Below are positions 1 through 12,616 of a stretch of DNA of 64,000 nucleotides, one piece after another. The notes under the pieces were generated by a model. That model saw only the letters and a list, made by a program, of their open reading frames with translations, ran no database searches and had not been told where the DNA came from. The stretch lies in the NCBI GenBank assembly GCA_021018995.1, contig CM037590.1:79206097-79270096 (forward strand). The letters run 5' to 3'. Each line of letters opens with the position of its first letter. Positions within the stretch are counted from its first letter, which is position 1. Origin of the DNA: Chloranthus sessilifolius (taxonomy: Eukaryota > Streptophyta > Magnoliopsida > Chloranthales > Chloranthaceae). The translations under genes and the position numbers were made by a program.

Positions 1-255
1 CAATCCATTTGGATACATAATCCACAGCTACTAAAATGAAATTATTCCCATTGGAAGGAGGAAAAGGACCCATGAAGTCTATCCCCCAAACATCAAACAA
101 CTCAACTACCAAAATAGGCTGTAAAGGCATTGAGTTTCTCTTGGAAATGCTTCCTAATTTCTGACAGTTCTGGCAGGACTTACAATGTTGCAGGGCATCC
201 TTGAAAAGTGTAGGCCAATAAAATCCACACTGCAAAACTTTTACAGCAATTTTGT
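1..255 (-). pseudogene. Element A integrase, zinc-binding and start of core (cut by window edge)
   Basis: The minus strand encodes the HHCC-type zinc region (pattern CKSCQNC), then a stretch reading [12 protein letters not shown] and [12 protein letters not shown], the usual start of an Athila-type integrase core with the first catalytic Asp in GIDFMG. The rest is beyond position 1. The reading frame differs from that of the RNase H to integrase linker to its right, with a frameshift near 255. The same region of element D (38840-39050) aligns with it almost residue for residue. Confidence 0.8.
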
Positions 256-1000
256 TCCCACTAAAATGACCTCCACAGGCCTGTTCATGACACATAGAAA
301 GATTCTATGAAATTCTTGGTCAGGGACACATTTCCTTATTATTTGATCTGCACAACTCTTAAACAGATAAGGATCCTCCCAGATGAAGTGGTTAACCTTT
401 GAGAAGAAAAGATCTTTATCCATTCTATTCCAATGTTGAGGAATTCTTCCAGTAGCCAAAAAGTTGACTATGTTTGCAAACCAAGGAGTGTGTACACTAA
501 TGGCAAAAAGTTGCTCATCAGGGAAAGATTCATTGATAGGCAACCTATCAATCTCAGCAGTTAAAATTCTGAAGAGGTGATCAGCCACCACATTTTCCAC
601 CCCCTTTTTATCTTTAATTAGATCAAATTCTGTAATAGGAGAATCCACGATTAATCTTGGTTTGGTGTCCTTCTTAGAGCGGAAGGTATTTCAAAGCGAG
701 TGGTCGATGAACACCACTATTTGTGAACCCAAGACATATGACTGAATTTCTCTAAAGCAAAACAATTGTCGTGACTCCTTCTCGGTTGTTGTGTAATTGA
801 TGCATCAATCATTGATCTCTTGGCATAAGCTATGACATGAGGCGACTTATCTTTTCTCTGTCCAAGGACGGCTCCCAAAGCATAATCGATGCATCACACA
901 TCGATTCAAAAGGTAATGAATAATCTGGAGCGCAATATTGGGCTGAAATCAAACAGTTTTTAGGAATTCAAAAGCCTTCATGCATTCATTATTGAAAACA
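241..1000 (-). pseudogene. Element A RNase H and linker to integrase
   Basis: The minus strand carries the end of a Ty3/gypsy RNase H domain: [13 protein letters not shown] is the family's conserved C-terminal motif, followed by a linker with PWFANIVNFLATG. The N-terminal part (about 650-1000) is recognisable by comparison with element D (39400-39834) but has frame breaks and stops. RNase H would remove the RNA template during reverse transcription. Only 241-648 is open, 135 codons. Not functional. Confidence 0.78.
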
Positions 1001-1960
1001 AAGGGACATCTTGCACGACAAATGACAAAGAGGTTTGGTTATTTCTTTGAAGTCCTTGATGAACCTTCTATAAAATCGGCATGTCCTAGAAACTTGATTT
1101 GTTTAGTTTTGGGAGGTGGTAAATGTGCAATTAACTCAATTTTGCTTTGTCCTCAACAACATGGCCAAGGACAATACCCTGGGTGACCATGAAATGGCTC
1201 TTTTCCCAGCTCAAAACCAGATTGGTTTCTTCACATCTTTGTAGTACCAATTTGAGATGGTGTAAACACTGGGAAAAACTGTCGCCATAGATTGAAAAAT
1301 CATCCATAAAAATCTCCATAAATTGGTCAATCATATCAGAAAAAATGGCATACATGCATCTTTGGAAGGTAGCAGGAGCATTACAAAGACCAAAAGGCAT
1401 TCTCCTATAGGCAAAAGTACCAAAAGGGCAAGTGAATGTGGTCTTTTCACGATCTTGTGGGTACACAGGGAATCTGGTTGTAACCAGAGTAACCATCAAG
1501 AAAACGAATAAGCTTTTTCTGCTAGCTTATCTAAGATCGATCAATGAATGGGAGGGGAAATGGTCTTTTCGGTCATTGCATTTAATTTTACGTAATCAAT
1601 ACAGACTCTCCATCCAGCTTGTTTGTCCGGTTGACATAAGCTCACCGAATATGAGGTTACAAGGTGATTCCAGATTTCTTAGGTACCACCGGTAGGTGCC
1701 ACCCAAGTTTGAATCAAATGGGGTAAATGACCCCTGCATCCAACAACTTAACAACCTCTTTCATGACCACTTCTTGCATATGAGGGTTCAACCTCCTTTG
1801 CATTTCCCTAGAAGGCTTTGCATCTTCTTCCAAGTGGATTTTGTGCATGCAAATAGCTGGACTGATTCCTCCTAAATCGAATAGTCCACCAATTGCCTTT
1901 TATGTTCTTTCAAGACTATCAATCTCTTCCTCTTGCTCCTTTGTGAGAGAGGAAGAAATA
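1001..1960 (-). pseudogene. Element A reverse transcriptase
   Basis: The minus strand 1131-1499 is open and holds the central palm of a Ty3/gypsy reverse transcriptase: MPFGLCNAPATFQRCM followed by the catalytic box FMDDFSIYG, then LGHVV. The N-terminal fingers (1500-1960) can be followed only with several frame changes and stops, so the gene is dead. The polymerase copies genomic RNA into cDNA inside the virus-like particle. It is clearly related to the RT of element D (39804-40709), but the two differ at many codons. Confidence 0.85.
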
Positions 1961-1978
1961 ATGTGCAATGATTTATGA

Positions 1979-2890
1979 TTACCTAAGAACACATACTTCA
2001 AATTTTTTGCTTTGCTTTAGTTCTAAATCGTGGGCTGAGAAAAGAAGGTAACAAAGGTACCTTAGACGTTTGTGGAAGGGGAGAGTAGCAGTTTCAAGAA
2101 GAAAACTTCCTGATTGATTAAGAGTTCCTTGCACAACATTTATTTCCTCAGAATTTGAGATACAACTTGCTTCTTTTTCAGCATATCCCCAAGCATCTTT
2201 AACATCTGTGGTGGAGTCATCACCCTGCAGAAATTGTTGTAAAGTCCCTTCCACAAGTTCATCCAATAGATCAACATGAAAACATTCTTGAGTGAATTGA
2301 GGCTCTGTGGTACGCATTATAAACATTTAATTTTACCTTCATGTTTCCAAATGAAACTTCCATAATACTGCACTGCATTGAATGCAAGCATTTCGTAGCC
2401 GTGAATGGTCTTCCCAAAATGACAGGGATGGAAGTTTTGCTTTGGTTGGTTCCATATCCAAAACTAGAAAATCGCAGGATAGAAGAATTTATCTACTCCC
2501 ACCAATACATCTTCAATCATCCCTCGGCTTTCTTTCGGATCTTGCGCTAGTTGTAACACCACATGAGTGGGTTTTAATTCTCCCAAACCTAGTTTCTCAT
2601 ATACGAATATGGAAGTAAGTTGACACTAGCACGGATCTAATAAAGCCTTTTCAATGGTGTGTTCCCCAATAATGTAAGGGATTGTGGGGATGATCTTGAA
2701 GTTTAGGAGGTGTAGCAATGGATAACACTGGTTAATTCTTTCCACAAAGAAAGACCTTCTTGGACAATTGTATCCTAGACTCATTTGTGAGTGCAAACAT
2801 CTTTCAAAAATTTTGCATATCGGAATTTGTTTGATTGCCTCAAGCAAAGGTAAATTTATCTTGACTTGCTTGAAAGTCTCCATCATGTCA
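1979..2890 (-). pseudogene. Element A protease region
   Basis: This stretch aligns with the protease of element D (40971-41657): conserved pieces read IPTIPYIIGEHTIEKALLD and, further on, a segment matching D's LVLDMG and ACIQC. The catalytic motif, DLGAS in D, is broken here: the sequence reads LLDPC and then changes frame. The 1979-2326 piece is the acidic stretch between protease and RT. An aspartic protease would process Gag-Pol. Inactive. Confidence 0.65.
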
Positions 2891-3231
2891 TCTATTTTTG
2901 TGTTCCCTTTATCAAAAGGGATACAAATTTCATTACATGAGGAAATGGTAAATGAGGAACTAATCTTTCATCTGACTTTAGAAGTATTTTCGTAAATTTT
3001 TGAATTTTCTGTTTTCATTTTTTGGTTTTTCCGAGGTACATCAAGAACCTCATTGCTATCACTATGCCGCTTCTTTGCACATATCTTTATCATTTTCCTC
3101 ATTTCTTTCTTCTTCAAGACCCACTTTGTTATCTATCATTTTCCACTTCTCAAAGTGGTGACAGTTTTACTTCTTCATGTGAATTAGAAGCTTCTCCAAC
3201 CATGAACTGTCCTTTGGGATTGTTCAAAGGT

Positions 3232-4592
3232 TGGTAGTAACTTTTCTTCCTCTCTTTTGCCAAGGTATTTGAAAGTCCCCAATGTTTCTTCAATCTTCTT
3301 TATATGCTCTGGTGTGAAAGTTCACTGATCTGAGTTAAAGATCCTAAATTTTGAAGTGAATTTAGGACTTGATCTTCAAAAGAAAGGGACACGGAGGGGT
3401 TTCTATTATTGCTGTTGTTGTGGAATGGGTGCTTTGAAAGTTTGTTTGACATAAAAATTCTGATAAGGTGCGATTTGAAAGGCATTTGATTCTTTGGTTG
3501 CTGCTGATGATGGGATTGGTAATTCCCCTGGTGCCACCTCAAATTGGGGTGTGCTCTCCATGGATATTCATTTGACTGCATCTGTCCAAATGATTGAGCA
3601 GCATGAGCTTGTTCCACTATTAAATCTGGGAACTGTGATGCAGCAGGACATTGGTCAATTGAATGAGTAGGGGACTGGCATATCAGACATGCCTCCTCCA
3701 CTCTTGAAACATTTGGATTTTTAAGTGAGTCCATCAATCTATCAAACTTTGTGGTTAGATTGTCCATCTTTCTTTCCAACTCATTCACCTCATAGATCTT
3801 CCCTTTGGTGGGTTGGTGATTGTTCAACCTAGCAGGATTTTCAATTTCTCTTGACAGAGATTCCTGCTGAGTTGAGTTTTCACCAATTACTTCAAACAAG
3901 TCCCAAACCTCCTCAACTATTTTTTGCAAGTAAGTGCCTCCACAGGAGGCATCCACCATATTTTTGCCTTTTTGATCAATTCCTTGATAGAAGCTTTGAA
4001 CCAGCTGCCATATGGGAATTTGATGATGAGGACATTGCCTTAAAAGTTCCTTAAACCGTTCCCATGCTTCATGGAAAGTTTCAGTTGAGTTTTAGGAGAA
4101 TGAAATGATACTTTGTCTCAATTGGCTTGTTTTAGACATTGGGAAATATTTGGCTAAAAATTGACACTACAAATCATTCCAAGAAGTGATACTGTTTGGT
4201 GCTAACATGGATAACCATGCTCTAGCTTTATCCTTTAATAAAAAAGGAAAGAGCTTAAGCTTGGTTGCTTCTGGACCAAGTCCAGCTATGTTGAATGTGG
4301 TGCAAAGAGCCAAGAATTCATCCACATGTTTGTATGGGTCTTCCTTACTCAACCCATGGAAGGAAGGAAGCATTTGGATAGTTGATGATTTGATCTCATA
4401 ATTTCCTTCAACAGTAGGAAATTGAATGCAAAAGGGAGAGTTATAAGCACCAGGTGCAAAGTAATCCCTCAAAAGTCGAGGTTCTTCACCCATAGTAGCA
4501 GAATTCTGTGTTGTTTGTTTGGTTCGTAGTAGCCTTTCAACTTCTAAATTCAGTGGGACAATCTCAGTGCTGAGAGTTCTCCTACCAAACAT
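3232..4592 (-). pseudogene. Element A gag (capsid and nucleocapsid)
   Basis: Start chosen at 4592 (MFGRR...), matching MLGRR starts in elements C and D. The first 141 codons include NYEIKSSTIQMLPSFHGL and the capsid-type stretch ending in ARAWLSMLAPNSITSW. After a broken section the frame is open again from 3959 to 3300, with VDASCGGTYLQKI and one CCHC zinc knuckle, CLICQSPTHSIDQC. A Gln/Asn/His-rich tail follows. Gag forms the particle and binds the RNA. The missing link at about 3960-4166 holds stops and frame changes, so no full product can be made. Confidence 0.85.
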
Positions 4593-4774
4593 ACAACTCA
4601 GAACAAAAAATCTGATTATTCACAGCAAACCTTCAGAATTTCTTTTTAAGTAGTTTCCCTTCTTCAAAAATTGGATATGAATAATGCATGTATAAAAATA
4701 GAATAGTTTAGTAATGATATAAAAAATAAAGGTAAAAACTGAGGTCTACGTATTTTAGAACAAATTCCCGACAG

Positions 4775-4784
4775 AACGGCGCCA
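4775..4784 (-). other. Element A primer binding site, degraded
   Basis: On the minus strand this reads TGGCGCCGTT, the first ten bases of the tRNA-Asp type primer site that is complete in elements C and D. The next bases have diverged. It lies seven bases inside the LTR edge at 4792. Position and sequence fix A as Athila-like and fix its orientation. Confidence 0.75.
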
Positions 4785-4791
4785 AAAAACT

Positions 4792-6596
4792 TGTTGCTTC
4801 TTAGTGTGCTTGATTTATGTGTTGCTAAATTACAGTGGCTCTAGACTATATAAAAAAAATAAAGAAATATCAGCACAGTTAGAAGAGAATTAGCCTGCAA
4901 GATCAGGGCCAATTGTAGCAAGTTTTAAAAGTAAGTGAGTGAAAGATCGTCCACAGAGAATTTGTCTAAAATGTAAGATAAACCTCCAGATCTGAGCTAC
5001 CAGATCTGGCTTCTTATCCTATCTAGAAAACTGATAAGATGAGAGGTTTGAATTTGTCACGTTTAACTAACTAAAAACAAAGAACAAATTTAAACTAAAT
5101 GATCCAGATCCGAGTTGGGGGAATGATTGAAACAAAGATGGAGAAGTAATATCTAAATCTGATTTGGTCTTTGAAATCTAATGAGAATAACTGCAGCTCA
5201 ACAGAGGTGATCCAATCTTCATCTGGCTACAAGCACAGATGTAAGAGAGATAAATCTAATTCAAGGATTAGGCTTACACTTATGGCTATGGTCTGTCCAC
5301 TTTAATGGCCACAAACCATCCAATAGTTTTTAATCCAAATCCTCAATTCAGAACAAGAAACATCACTACAAATGCTGTAAGAGACTAGGTTACAAACACT
5401 AATTCTCACAGGATTAATGAATCAAGGGAAATTACATGCAAAACAATGAATCTAAAGGAGTCTAATGTACTGAGGAGATCAGAGGGAACCCTTGACATGA
5501 GTCCAATGGAGAATGCATAGTTTACAGCAACCTTTTAAAATTCATCCTTACAATTTACAGAGCACGGCTTAACAGCTCTCGGATTTGCAGTCTTGGATGC
5601 AAACTCTCCTTTGAGTTCTGACGATATCTCACGACTCTCAAATGCAAGTCCAAAGTAGGCTATTACAAGGATTGCGCATAAGTATGGGGAAATGGGGGAT
5701 TAGAAATGAAACTCAAAATCTGGATGCCCCAATTGGGCAAATGCTTCGTCTATTTATAGCTTTCCCCAGGTCCAGCTCAGATGTGTATCAACCAATCAGA
5801 GGTTCTCAGATCTGTATTGACCAATGGTAGTCGAGCACGGGGATCCAAATCTGTTCTAGCCAATCAGAATTCCTCGATCTGGTTCAACCAATCAGGTGAA
5901 AAAGGCATCAATTCTGTTATGCATTTTGAAAGTTTGTTAGAGTTTTTAGAAGTTCCCGCCAAGTTATTCCCTCTCTAGGTGCTCACGTGGGGTGGAATAT
6001 TCCTTTGCTTCATGCTTAGAACCCTCTGGAATGTCCCTAGGTTTTAAAATGCATTGGGACGCATGCAACAGATTACTGAATTGCCCTTGTTAAAGCTGCG
6101 AATCTCCAGAATGCCTCTTCGCACAGCTTAGGGGCCTTTTCGCAAAGTGTTGTGACTCCTGAAGCTCTTTTCGCAATGTTCTGGTTCTGTTTTAATTGTG
6201 TTTTCTTCTTTTCGCAAAGTTCAATCCTCTCTTCGAACAGTTCAGATGCTCTTCGAATGCTACGCCTGGAGTTTTATTCCTTTTCGCAGAGTTTCAGGTT
6301 CTTTGCGAAAATGACTCTGTAGTGCATTTTTCTGTTCGAATTGTTCCATACTTCTCTTCCAGGTCTTTGCTTCTTCTATTCAGACCTTTCAACAGCTGAT
6401 GAGGTTGTTTCTTCACTTTCTTCCTTTGGATTGACATGGATTGTCATCTTATTGGCACTTTTAAGCTGCTTTTATGGTTAAGCTTGTCTTTATTGTTAGC
6501 TGCAACATAAGCACTTAAAACACTTATTTAGTTCTCTCAAAGGCCTATCAAGACTCAAGTTTAGGGGTGAAAAATGGTATTTTTCACTTGTCAACA
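4792..6596 (-). repeat. Element A 5' LTR (1805 bp)
   Basis: The plus-strand view starts TGTTGCTTC next to the primer site and ends CTTGTCAACA, giving TG...CA termini on the minus strand. A TATA box (minus strand TATAAATA, plus 5751-5758) lies in the middle and marks the U3/R border. Short motifs of the type CTTTTCGCAA recur at about 6120-6310, in the U3 part. There is no coding potential. The LTR is related to but clearly different from those of B, C and D. Confidence 0.85.
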
Positions 6597-6606
6597 GACA
6601 GTAGGA

Positions 6607-7840
6607 ATGGGTGAAGAACAACCCAGAACTCTCAAGGAGTTGAATGCTCCAGATGACTATAACTCTCCATTTAGCATTCAATTCCCTGATGTTCAGGGGA
6701 ACTATGAAATTAAAACTTCTATCATCCAGATGCTGCCCTCTTTCCATGGGCTTAGCAAGGAGGACCCTTACAAGCATATTGAGCAATTTTTGGCCTTGTG
6801 CACCACATTCAATATCGCTGGTTTGGGACCTGAGGCCACTAGACTCAGGCTCTTTCCCTTCTCTCTGAAGGATAGGGCTAGTACCTGGCTGGCCACTCTT
6901 CCCAACAATAGCATTGCATCATGGAAAGTCCTACAGACCAAGTTTCTGACAAAGTTCTTCCCTAAGACCAAAACTAGCTAGTTGAGGAAGGAAATTCTTG
7001 CTTTTGCCCAATCCCCAATTGAGGATTTTAATCAAGCCTGGGATAGGTTTAAGGAAATGCTCAAACAATGCCCCCACCACAAGATCCCAGACTGACAGCT
7101 TGTACAAAGCTTCTACAATGGGATTGATGAGAAAAATAGAGATATGGTTGATGCCTCTTGTGGTGGAACCTACATGCACAAGATTGCTAATGAGGCATGG
7201 GAATTGTTTGAAGTAATCAATAAAAATGCCTTTCAAAAGCTATCCCTGGCAATAACTAGTCAGGAGTCTGTGTCAAAAGTGGAGCCTGCTGCATTGTCAA
7301 GAGGAAAAGTTTATGAGGTGTCTGGGAACAACGATCTGCAGCTGTAGATGGCAAACCTCTCTTTGAAGTTTGACCAATTACTGACTGTGATGCAACCCAG
7401 AACGGCTGCTCAAGTGGTGGAGGCATGTCTGATATGCCAGTCCCCGCAGCACATAGTAGAGGAATGTCCATCTGCAGGGCAATATCCTTAATTGGTATTG
7501 GAACATGCGCAAATCTTTGGCCAAGAACAACTGGTGGCTACACGACCATATGGATACCAGCACCAAAATGCTAGTTACCAATGGAGAGACCACCCAAATC
7601 TGAGGTGGAGGCAAGACAATTATATGCAACCCCAACAAATATTGACCTTACCCCAAAGGCCACAGCAGCAGTTCAATCAGGGATATGCCCCTAGGTCTAA
7701 TTTCCAACACCAGTAGCAGCCCCATCAACAACAAAATCAATTAGTCTTACCCCCATCTCAACCAAGAAATACTTCTTTCGAGGACCAGGTCTTGACCTCA
7801 CTGCAAAACCTGGGGTCCGTGGCTCAGACTGTGAATTCTG
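6607..7840 (+). pseudogene. Element B gag
   Basis: ATG at 6607 starts MGEEQPRTLKELN; the family's upstream MLGRR segment was cut off by the insertion of A. The capsid part (NYEIKTSIIQMLPSFHGL, FPFSLKDRASTWLATLP) is well kept to 6980. Stops then follow at positions where the relatives have Gln or Trp. The CCHC knuckle CLICQSPQHIVEEC lies near 7420-7470, followed by a Gln-rich tail (YMQPQQ, PQQQFNQGY). The gene ends at SVAQTVNS near 7840, where sequence similar to the region behind integrase in D begins. Non-functional, but clearly the same gag as in C. Confidence 0.87.
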
Positions 7841-8209
7841 TGTATTGTGAATGTTATGTATTTTAGTATGGTTCATTTTTTTTTTTTGTTTATAGGAATT
7901 TCTAATAATCTTGTCAGAGTTTGAATGTATATGACTTGAAAATTCTTCTGCCTGCTTTGGTTCTTATTCCCTTTGAATTGTTGATTGTGATTGAACAAAT
8001 GATGGTGGTACTATTTTGATAATGAGAATGCTGTTTGAATATGAGGTTTTGATTAAATGTTTTTTGAGTAATTGCATGATTAATTGTTGGGAAAGCATGG
8101 AGAGTCCTTTTTAGAATGACTGTGGGTGTCCCTGGAAAAGAGAATGTGAGAGAATCCACCCACAAAACAAAGGAAAATGAAAGACTAATGGGTGTGGGAT
8201 CCTTGTCAC
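7841..8209 (+). other. Element B gag/aORF junction, non-coding
   Basis: AT-rich sequence without coding potential. It contains TTTATAG followed by GAATTT at 7889-7901, which resembles a plant splice acceptor and is matched in C (minus, near 33809) and in form in D (minus, near 37923). The homology with C runs through about 8200. In D this position follows the integrase gene, so this is the scar of the missing pol. Confidence 0.55.
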
Positions 8210-8699
8210 TATTTTACCTGTCGCGAGGTTCTAAAAAATAGGCGTGGTTTCTTCTCGCGCAGTTCATAAGATGTTGTCCTGCTAAGCTGTTGCGAGATTC
8301 AATAAAATTGTGTGGCCTCTCTCACGCGATCCAAATGAAAGTCCAATCTCGCGACCCACTCCTTCCAATCTAGCGAGCTAACATTTTCAAAGCGCCAAGC
8401 CATGATATATAATCCAACCTCACACGCTTCCTTTCTGTTTTCTTTCTTCTCCAGCCAGCGAAACCCTAGCTCTGACTCCCATTAATCTCTCTCCTCCAGC
8501 ATCCTTTCTACAGTCCATCATTCACCTTCAAATTCTAGGGATTTGCTCCTACAGCCTCCATCACCAGTTGCCCTCTGATAGGAGCTCTCGCAGCCTTTCG
8601 TGCATCAGATTGAACAGAACCCTAAATTTTAGGGTACGACTCATCTCTCAACCTTTTCTTTTCATTTTTCAAACTACACATTCATAGAGGAGAAGTTCA
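8210..8699 (+). promoter_or_regulatory. Candidate internal promoter of element B aORF
   Basis: A cluster of CGCGA/TCGCG motifs (8221-8390) is followed by a TATA-like box TATATAAT (8406-8413) and a pyrimidine-rich leader with GAAACCCTAGC, and 290 bases later by the aORF start at 8700. The same arrangement lies ahead of the aORF in C and D, and CGCGA clusters also fill the U3 of the LTRs. This suggests that the aORF has its own promoter. It is an inference from layout and sequence; no transcript data are available. Confidence 0.5.
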
Positions 8700-11600
8700 A
8701 TGGCCCCTAAGAGCGCACTTGTGAAAAGAGCAAGGGATAAGGCTCCCATGGAGCCCACTCCCAAGAAGGCCAAGTCCTCAACGGCGCCGCAAAAAGGGAA
8801 AGAAGTGGTTCAGAATGAACTAACACCGACATTACTACACCCTCCGAGCTCGACTCCCATTCCCTTGAGCCCAAGGGTTATTTTTGACCTATCTTTCTTT
8901 GAAAGCGGAACCTCTCATCGCCATTGAGTTCATGCATGAGTGGCGAGATAGCTTGCGCAGGGGTTTTACCCCGCCGATCCCTGCACTAGCCTACCTTAGA
9001 CTAGTGCAACTCTTTTACCAGCACATTAGGGCTAGACCAGACCAACGTGGGCAGCCAGGCCTCCTTGTGTTAGTTGATGATTTTCAAATGTTACTCCAGT
9101 TGATTCTTTGAAGTGATGGGCATCCCTGCTATCTTTGACCCCAACTGTGGATATGGCCCCCCTGTGTGTGCCCCCATTGATACCATTGCACAGGCCCTTA
9201 CTAGAGGATTGAAGGCCACAGGGGATTCCATCCGGAGAAGAGACCTGGACCCTAAACTTTTGTTCATTGATCAAGTTCTATGGAAGAACATTTATTGTGC
9301 CGACCATCAGTAGGAGAGGAGGACCCCAATTGCTGATGTTGTTTATTCCTTTTCTCTGGGCCACGATTTTCATGCTGCAAGGTTAATTTTTGAAGCAATG
9401 AAGGATGTGATGGTGAAGCTAGAGCAGAAAAAGAAGCTCCACACTCTCCCCTATGCAAGACTCATTACCAAATTACTTTTGAGGGGAGGGTACAAGATAC
9501 CAGTAGGAGAGTTAACCATTGACCTCACCCCTATAACTTTTGCAAAGAGGTAATGGGGGATCGGCAGGAGTCTAATGGATCCCCAAAAGAAGAAGAAGAA
9601 GGATGAGGCTCAGGTTGCTACAGAGCAAGGAGCAAGAGCTTCTGCTGCAAAGGCCACCCCTGCTCCCAAAAAGATGGTTAGAGCACCTGCTCCCAAGAAG
9701 GTGGTGCAAGCTCCTGTCACTACTAATTCTGCAGCAAGACCTCCATCCACCACACCTGCCCCTCCACCAGTTCCTTTGCCTATTCCATCTATCCCATTCC
9801 CTCTTTTATCTCCCTTATCCGTACCCACTCCAGATTTCCCTGTGATTTGTTCCTGAGAGGAAAACATTGACCCCCATGACAGCCCTTTACCTTCACCTAC
9901 AATACCTCAGTACACGCCCCCAATTCCCCCATCATCTGAACTAAACCTTGACAGCCCTCCCCTGGTATCCTATATTAAAAAGAAAACCTCTCACACAACC
10001 CCTGCCATATCCTTACCTACACCAACCACCCCTATCATTCCCACAGAAACCATACACATTGATTCAACCACCATCCCAGCCATCCCTACTTCACCTCCAC
10101 TCACAGACCTTGACTTTAACCTCGCCACTACTTCCGGATATCAGGCCTTCATGACTACATTTCTTGACACCATGCCAACCCATGATATTCCTCTCCCAGA
10201 TTCCCCACTTCCTTCCCCACATCACTCACCAGACCCTCCATCTCCCCCTCCTACAACCTTCCATCATGCCCCTACTTCCCCTTTCCAACCTGTTCCCTCT
10301 TCTTCTCATTATCCACCCCAACCAAACTCAGACACACTTACCCATATCCTTTCCCTAATACATGACATTCAGACCCAACTATCAACCACAACACATACCC
10401 AAGACCAAATGCAGACTGACATCACCAACATCAAATCCACCCTTCAAACATTGACAAAACCACCCATCTCTGCACAAACACCTCCTACCCCACAAATCCA
10501 GTCCCCTTCCACCTCTGACTCCACAGTGCAACCAGATCTTCCCCCCATTCACTTAACTACAACCCTCACCCTCCAAGACACCATACCCCACCACTCCTTC
10601 CCCACTCTACCTATCCTTCCCCCACTCATTTTACCCCCACCATAATTTACCAACCAATCAACCCAAACAAACCCCATTCCTTTCCCATCCACATTTTCCA
10701 TCCACCCACACACACTTTTGGCCCCACCATTACCATTCAGACCCTTCACCATTCCATTTTACCCTTACCCAGAACCACCCACCTTCAGTGACCCCACTTC
10801 ATTTGCTTTTCCACCCATGCCCTCCATTGCACCTCTCATATTACCTCCTCCTAGATTCTCTAACAACTCGACTCAAACAGACCCAAAACTTTTTGCCCAG
10901 CCCCCAAATGTGAATGTCCTCCCTACCACTTTACCCCCACAGGACCAATCACCTTCTACTTCTTCCACTCCCTTTCTACCTATCCTACCAAGACATTCCT
11001 ATTACACCCTTCCTTACTTCACCCTCCTCCATGCCATGAGGGACAATGCCTATATCAAGAGGGATGTTCTTAGGGGAATGGCCCAACTTAGACAATCCAT
11101 TGAGTACCCTTTGCTGCAGAAGTTGAGTGACCTGAAGCTTGCTCACGGGCAGAAGCTGAGAGATATTTCAAAGGGGAGGAGACAATTTTGGAGACCCTCA
11201 ATGACACAAAGGCTAACGCAACTTACTATAAACTGAATGCGGAGATGGAGAAAGCCAATGCCAAGTGGGAGCAAACAAGAGCCCGGATGTATGAAAAGAA
11301 ACTTAACAATGCTCAGGAGATCCACAGGCTCACTAAGGGGCTTTCTGATGCCAAACTCCTTTATGCTGAAAAGCATATTGAAATTTTGAAAAAAAGGATT
11401 GCATCTCTGTTAGGCCAACCAATTCAGGCCACCCCTCTTGCTACCGAACCCCTTGAGGCCCCACCTTCCACACACCCCGGGCCATCTTCTTCCATTCCCC
11501 CTGCTCCTACATCTACATCCCCTCCTCCTCGACCTCCTACTCAAGTACCTCCTCCACCTCCTACTCAAGTCCCTCCACCACCTCTTGCTCTAGTGCCTCC

Positions 11601-12372
11601 CCTTGCTAAATCTCCTGCACCCAAGAGAAAAAGGGCCGCTCCCAAGAAACCTTCTCCCTCCAAAAGAGCCACTGCTACCTAAAAAGGAAAAAAAGCCTGC
11701 ACCGCCATCCCCACCCCCAAAGGCCATCAGAGCTTCTGCTCAGGATGACCCCCATGGTCGGTTGCTTTCCAAAGACGAACGCAGACAGGCTGCTGCAGCC
11801 CTTGGATTGGACTCCACTACTCTCTTTCCCTCTGATTCCAATTCTGACTCTGCACCACCTGAGGATCCAAGTGCTCAAAGTCCTGTTGTTCTTCCTTCAT
11901 CAGACCTTGCTGAGCAAACTTATCCTAAGAGAAGGAAAGTTACAGCTAAGAGGACAACTCACACAGCTGCCTCTATCAAAATTGGAAAAGAATAATCTGC
12001 CCAGTCTGAGGAGGCACCACCACTGAACCACAAAGATAAAGGCAAGAGCCCGATTGTCTCTCCTGTGCCAGACAAAGCAAAATCTTCTCTTATTCCCCCT
12101 TAGACTCAGTAAGGGCAAGGCTCAAAAGGGAAGGGCCCCAAAGGGAAGAGTCCCAAAGGAAAAAGTCCTATCAAATCACCTAAGCTAACCAAAGACAAAT
12201 CCCCAGTGATCCCTCCTGCACCAAAGGCACCCAAAATGAGGATGAGGGCACCAAAAGCTCCAACCATGCCCAAAACTGCAGCCCAAAAGAAGGAAGAGAG
12301 GGAACGAAAGAAAAAGGAGGAAGAGGCTCTCGTTCGAGAGCAGGCCAAGAAGATGGGTTGGGACTGGTTTTG
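8700..12372 (+). pseudogene. Element B additional ORF (putative plant transposon protein-like)
   Basis: Starts MAPKSALVKRARDK with a Lys-rich nuclear-signal-like stretch. The folded part (about 8880-9560) contains YLRLVQLFYQH, FDPNCGYG, GLKATGDSIRRRDL and DQVLWKNIYC, resembling the 'putative plant transposon protein' domain found in many Athila-type aORFs. A long Pro/Ser/Thr-rich part follows (9570-11140), then a coiled coil at 11188-11400 (EKKLNNAQEIHRLTKGL), a PKRKR basic block near 11620 and a Lys-rich end closing at KKMGWDWF and a stop at 12370-12372. Several frameshifts and stops interrupt it. Function unknown; basic ends and a coiled coil would suit a nucleic-acid-binding, self-associating protein. 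Confidence 0.75.
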
Positions 12373-12602
12373 ATTCAGGCTCCGATTAGCTTGTACCTAG
12401 GATTTTTCTGTTTCTACATTTTCTTTTTCTCCTATTGTTTTTCATTTTGTACATTTCTCTCTTATAATAGATCTTCTTCTTTTGTCATTACTATTTGTCT
12501 TTGTCTTGTGTCTGTTTTGCTCCATGTTATTTCCTTTTATTTTGCCATAAATAAATCTACTGCACACCCACCTTTGAATCAGTGGGGACACTGCTCCTCA
12601 TA

Positions 12603-12616
12603 GGTTTGGGGGTGTG
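12603..12616 (+). other. Element B internal polypurine tract-like site
   Basis: GGTTTGGGGGTGTG, identical to the tract beside the 3' LTR in C and D, but here about 230 bases behind the aORF stop and far from the LTR. The same internal copy exists in C (29004-29017) and D (21695-21708). It could act as a second plus-strand primer site during reverse transcription. B's LTR-adjacent copy is not found; it seems lost in the deletion near 13485. Confidence 0.5.

Larger units (their letters stand above)
1..6596 (-). mobile_element. Element A: Athila-like Ty3/gypsy retrotransposon, left end outside window
   Basis: Reading the minus strand from right to left gives a 5' LTR (4792-6596), a degraded tRNA-Asp primer site, gag, protease, reverse transcriptase, RNase H and the start of integrase, which is the Ty3/gypsy order. 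The element runs off the left edge inside the integrase core, so its 3' LTR is not visible. All coding parts are broken by stops and frameshifts. At 6597 the sequence changes abruptly to the gag of plus-strand element B, so A was inserted into B. The first five bases after the LTR (GACAG, 6597-6601) would be one copy of the target duplication; the partner lies outside the window. Confidence 0.88.

Noticed and set aside
9610..9867. Gly/Ala-rich minus-strand ORF
   Set aside because: Mirror of the Pro/Ala-rich plus-strand aORF of element B.
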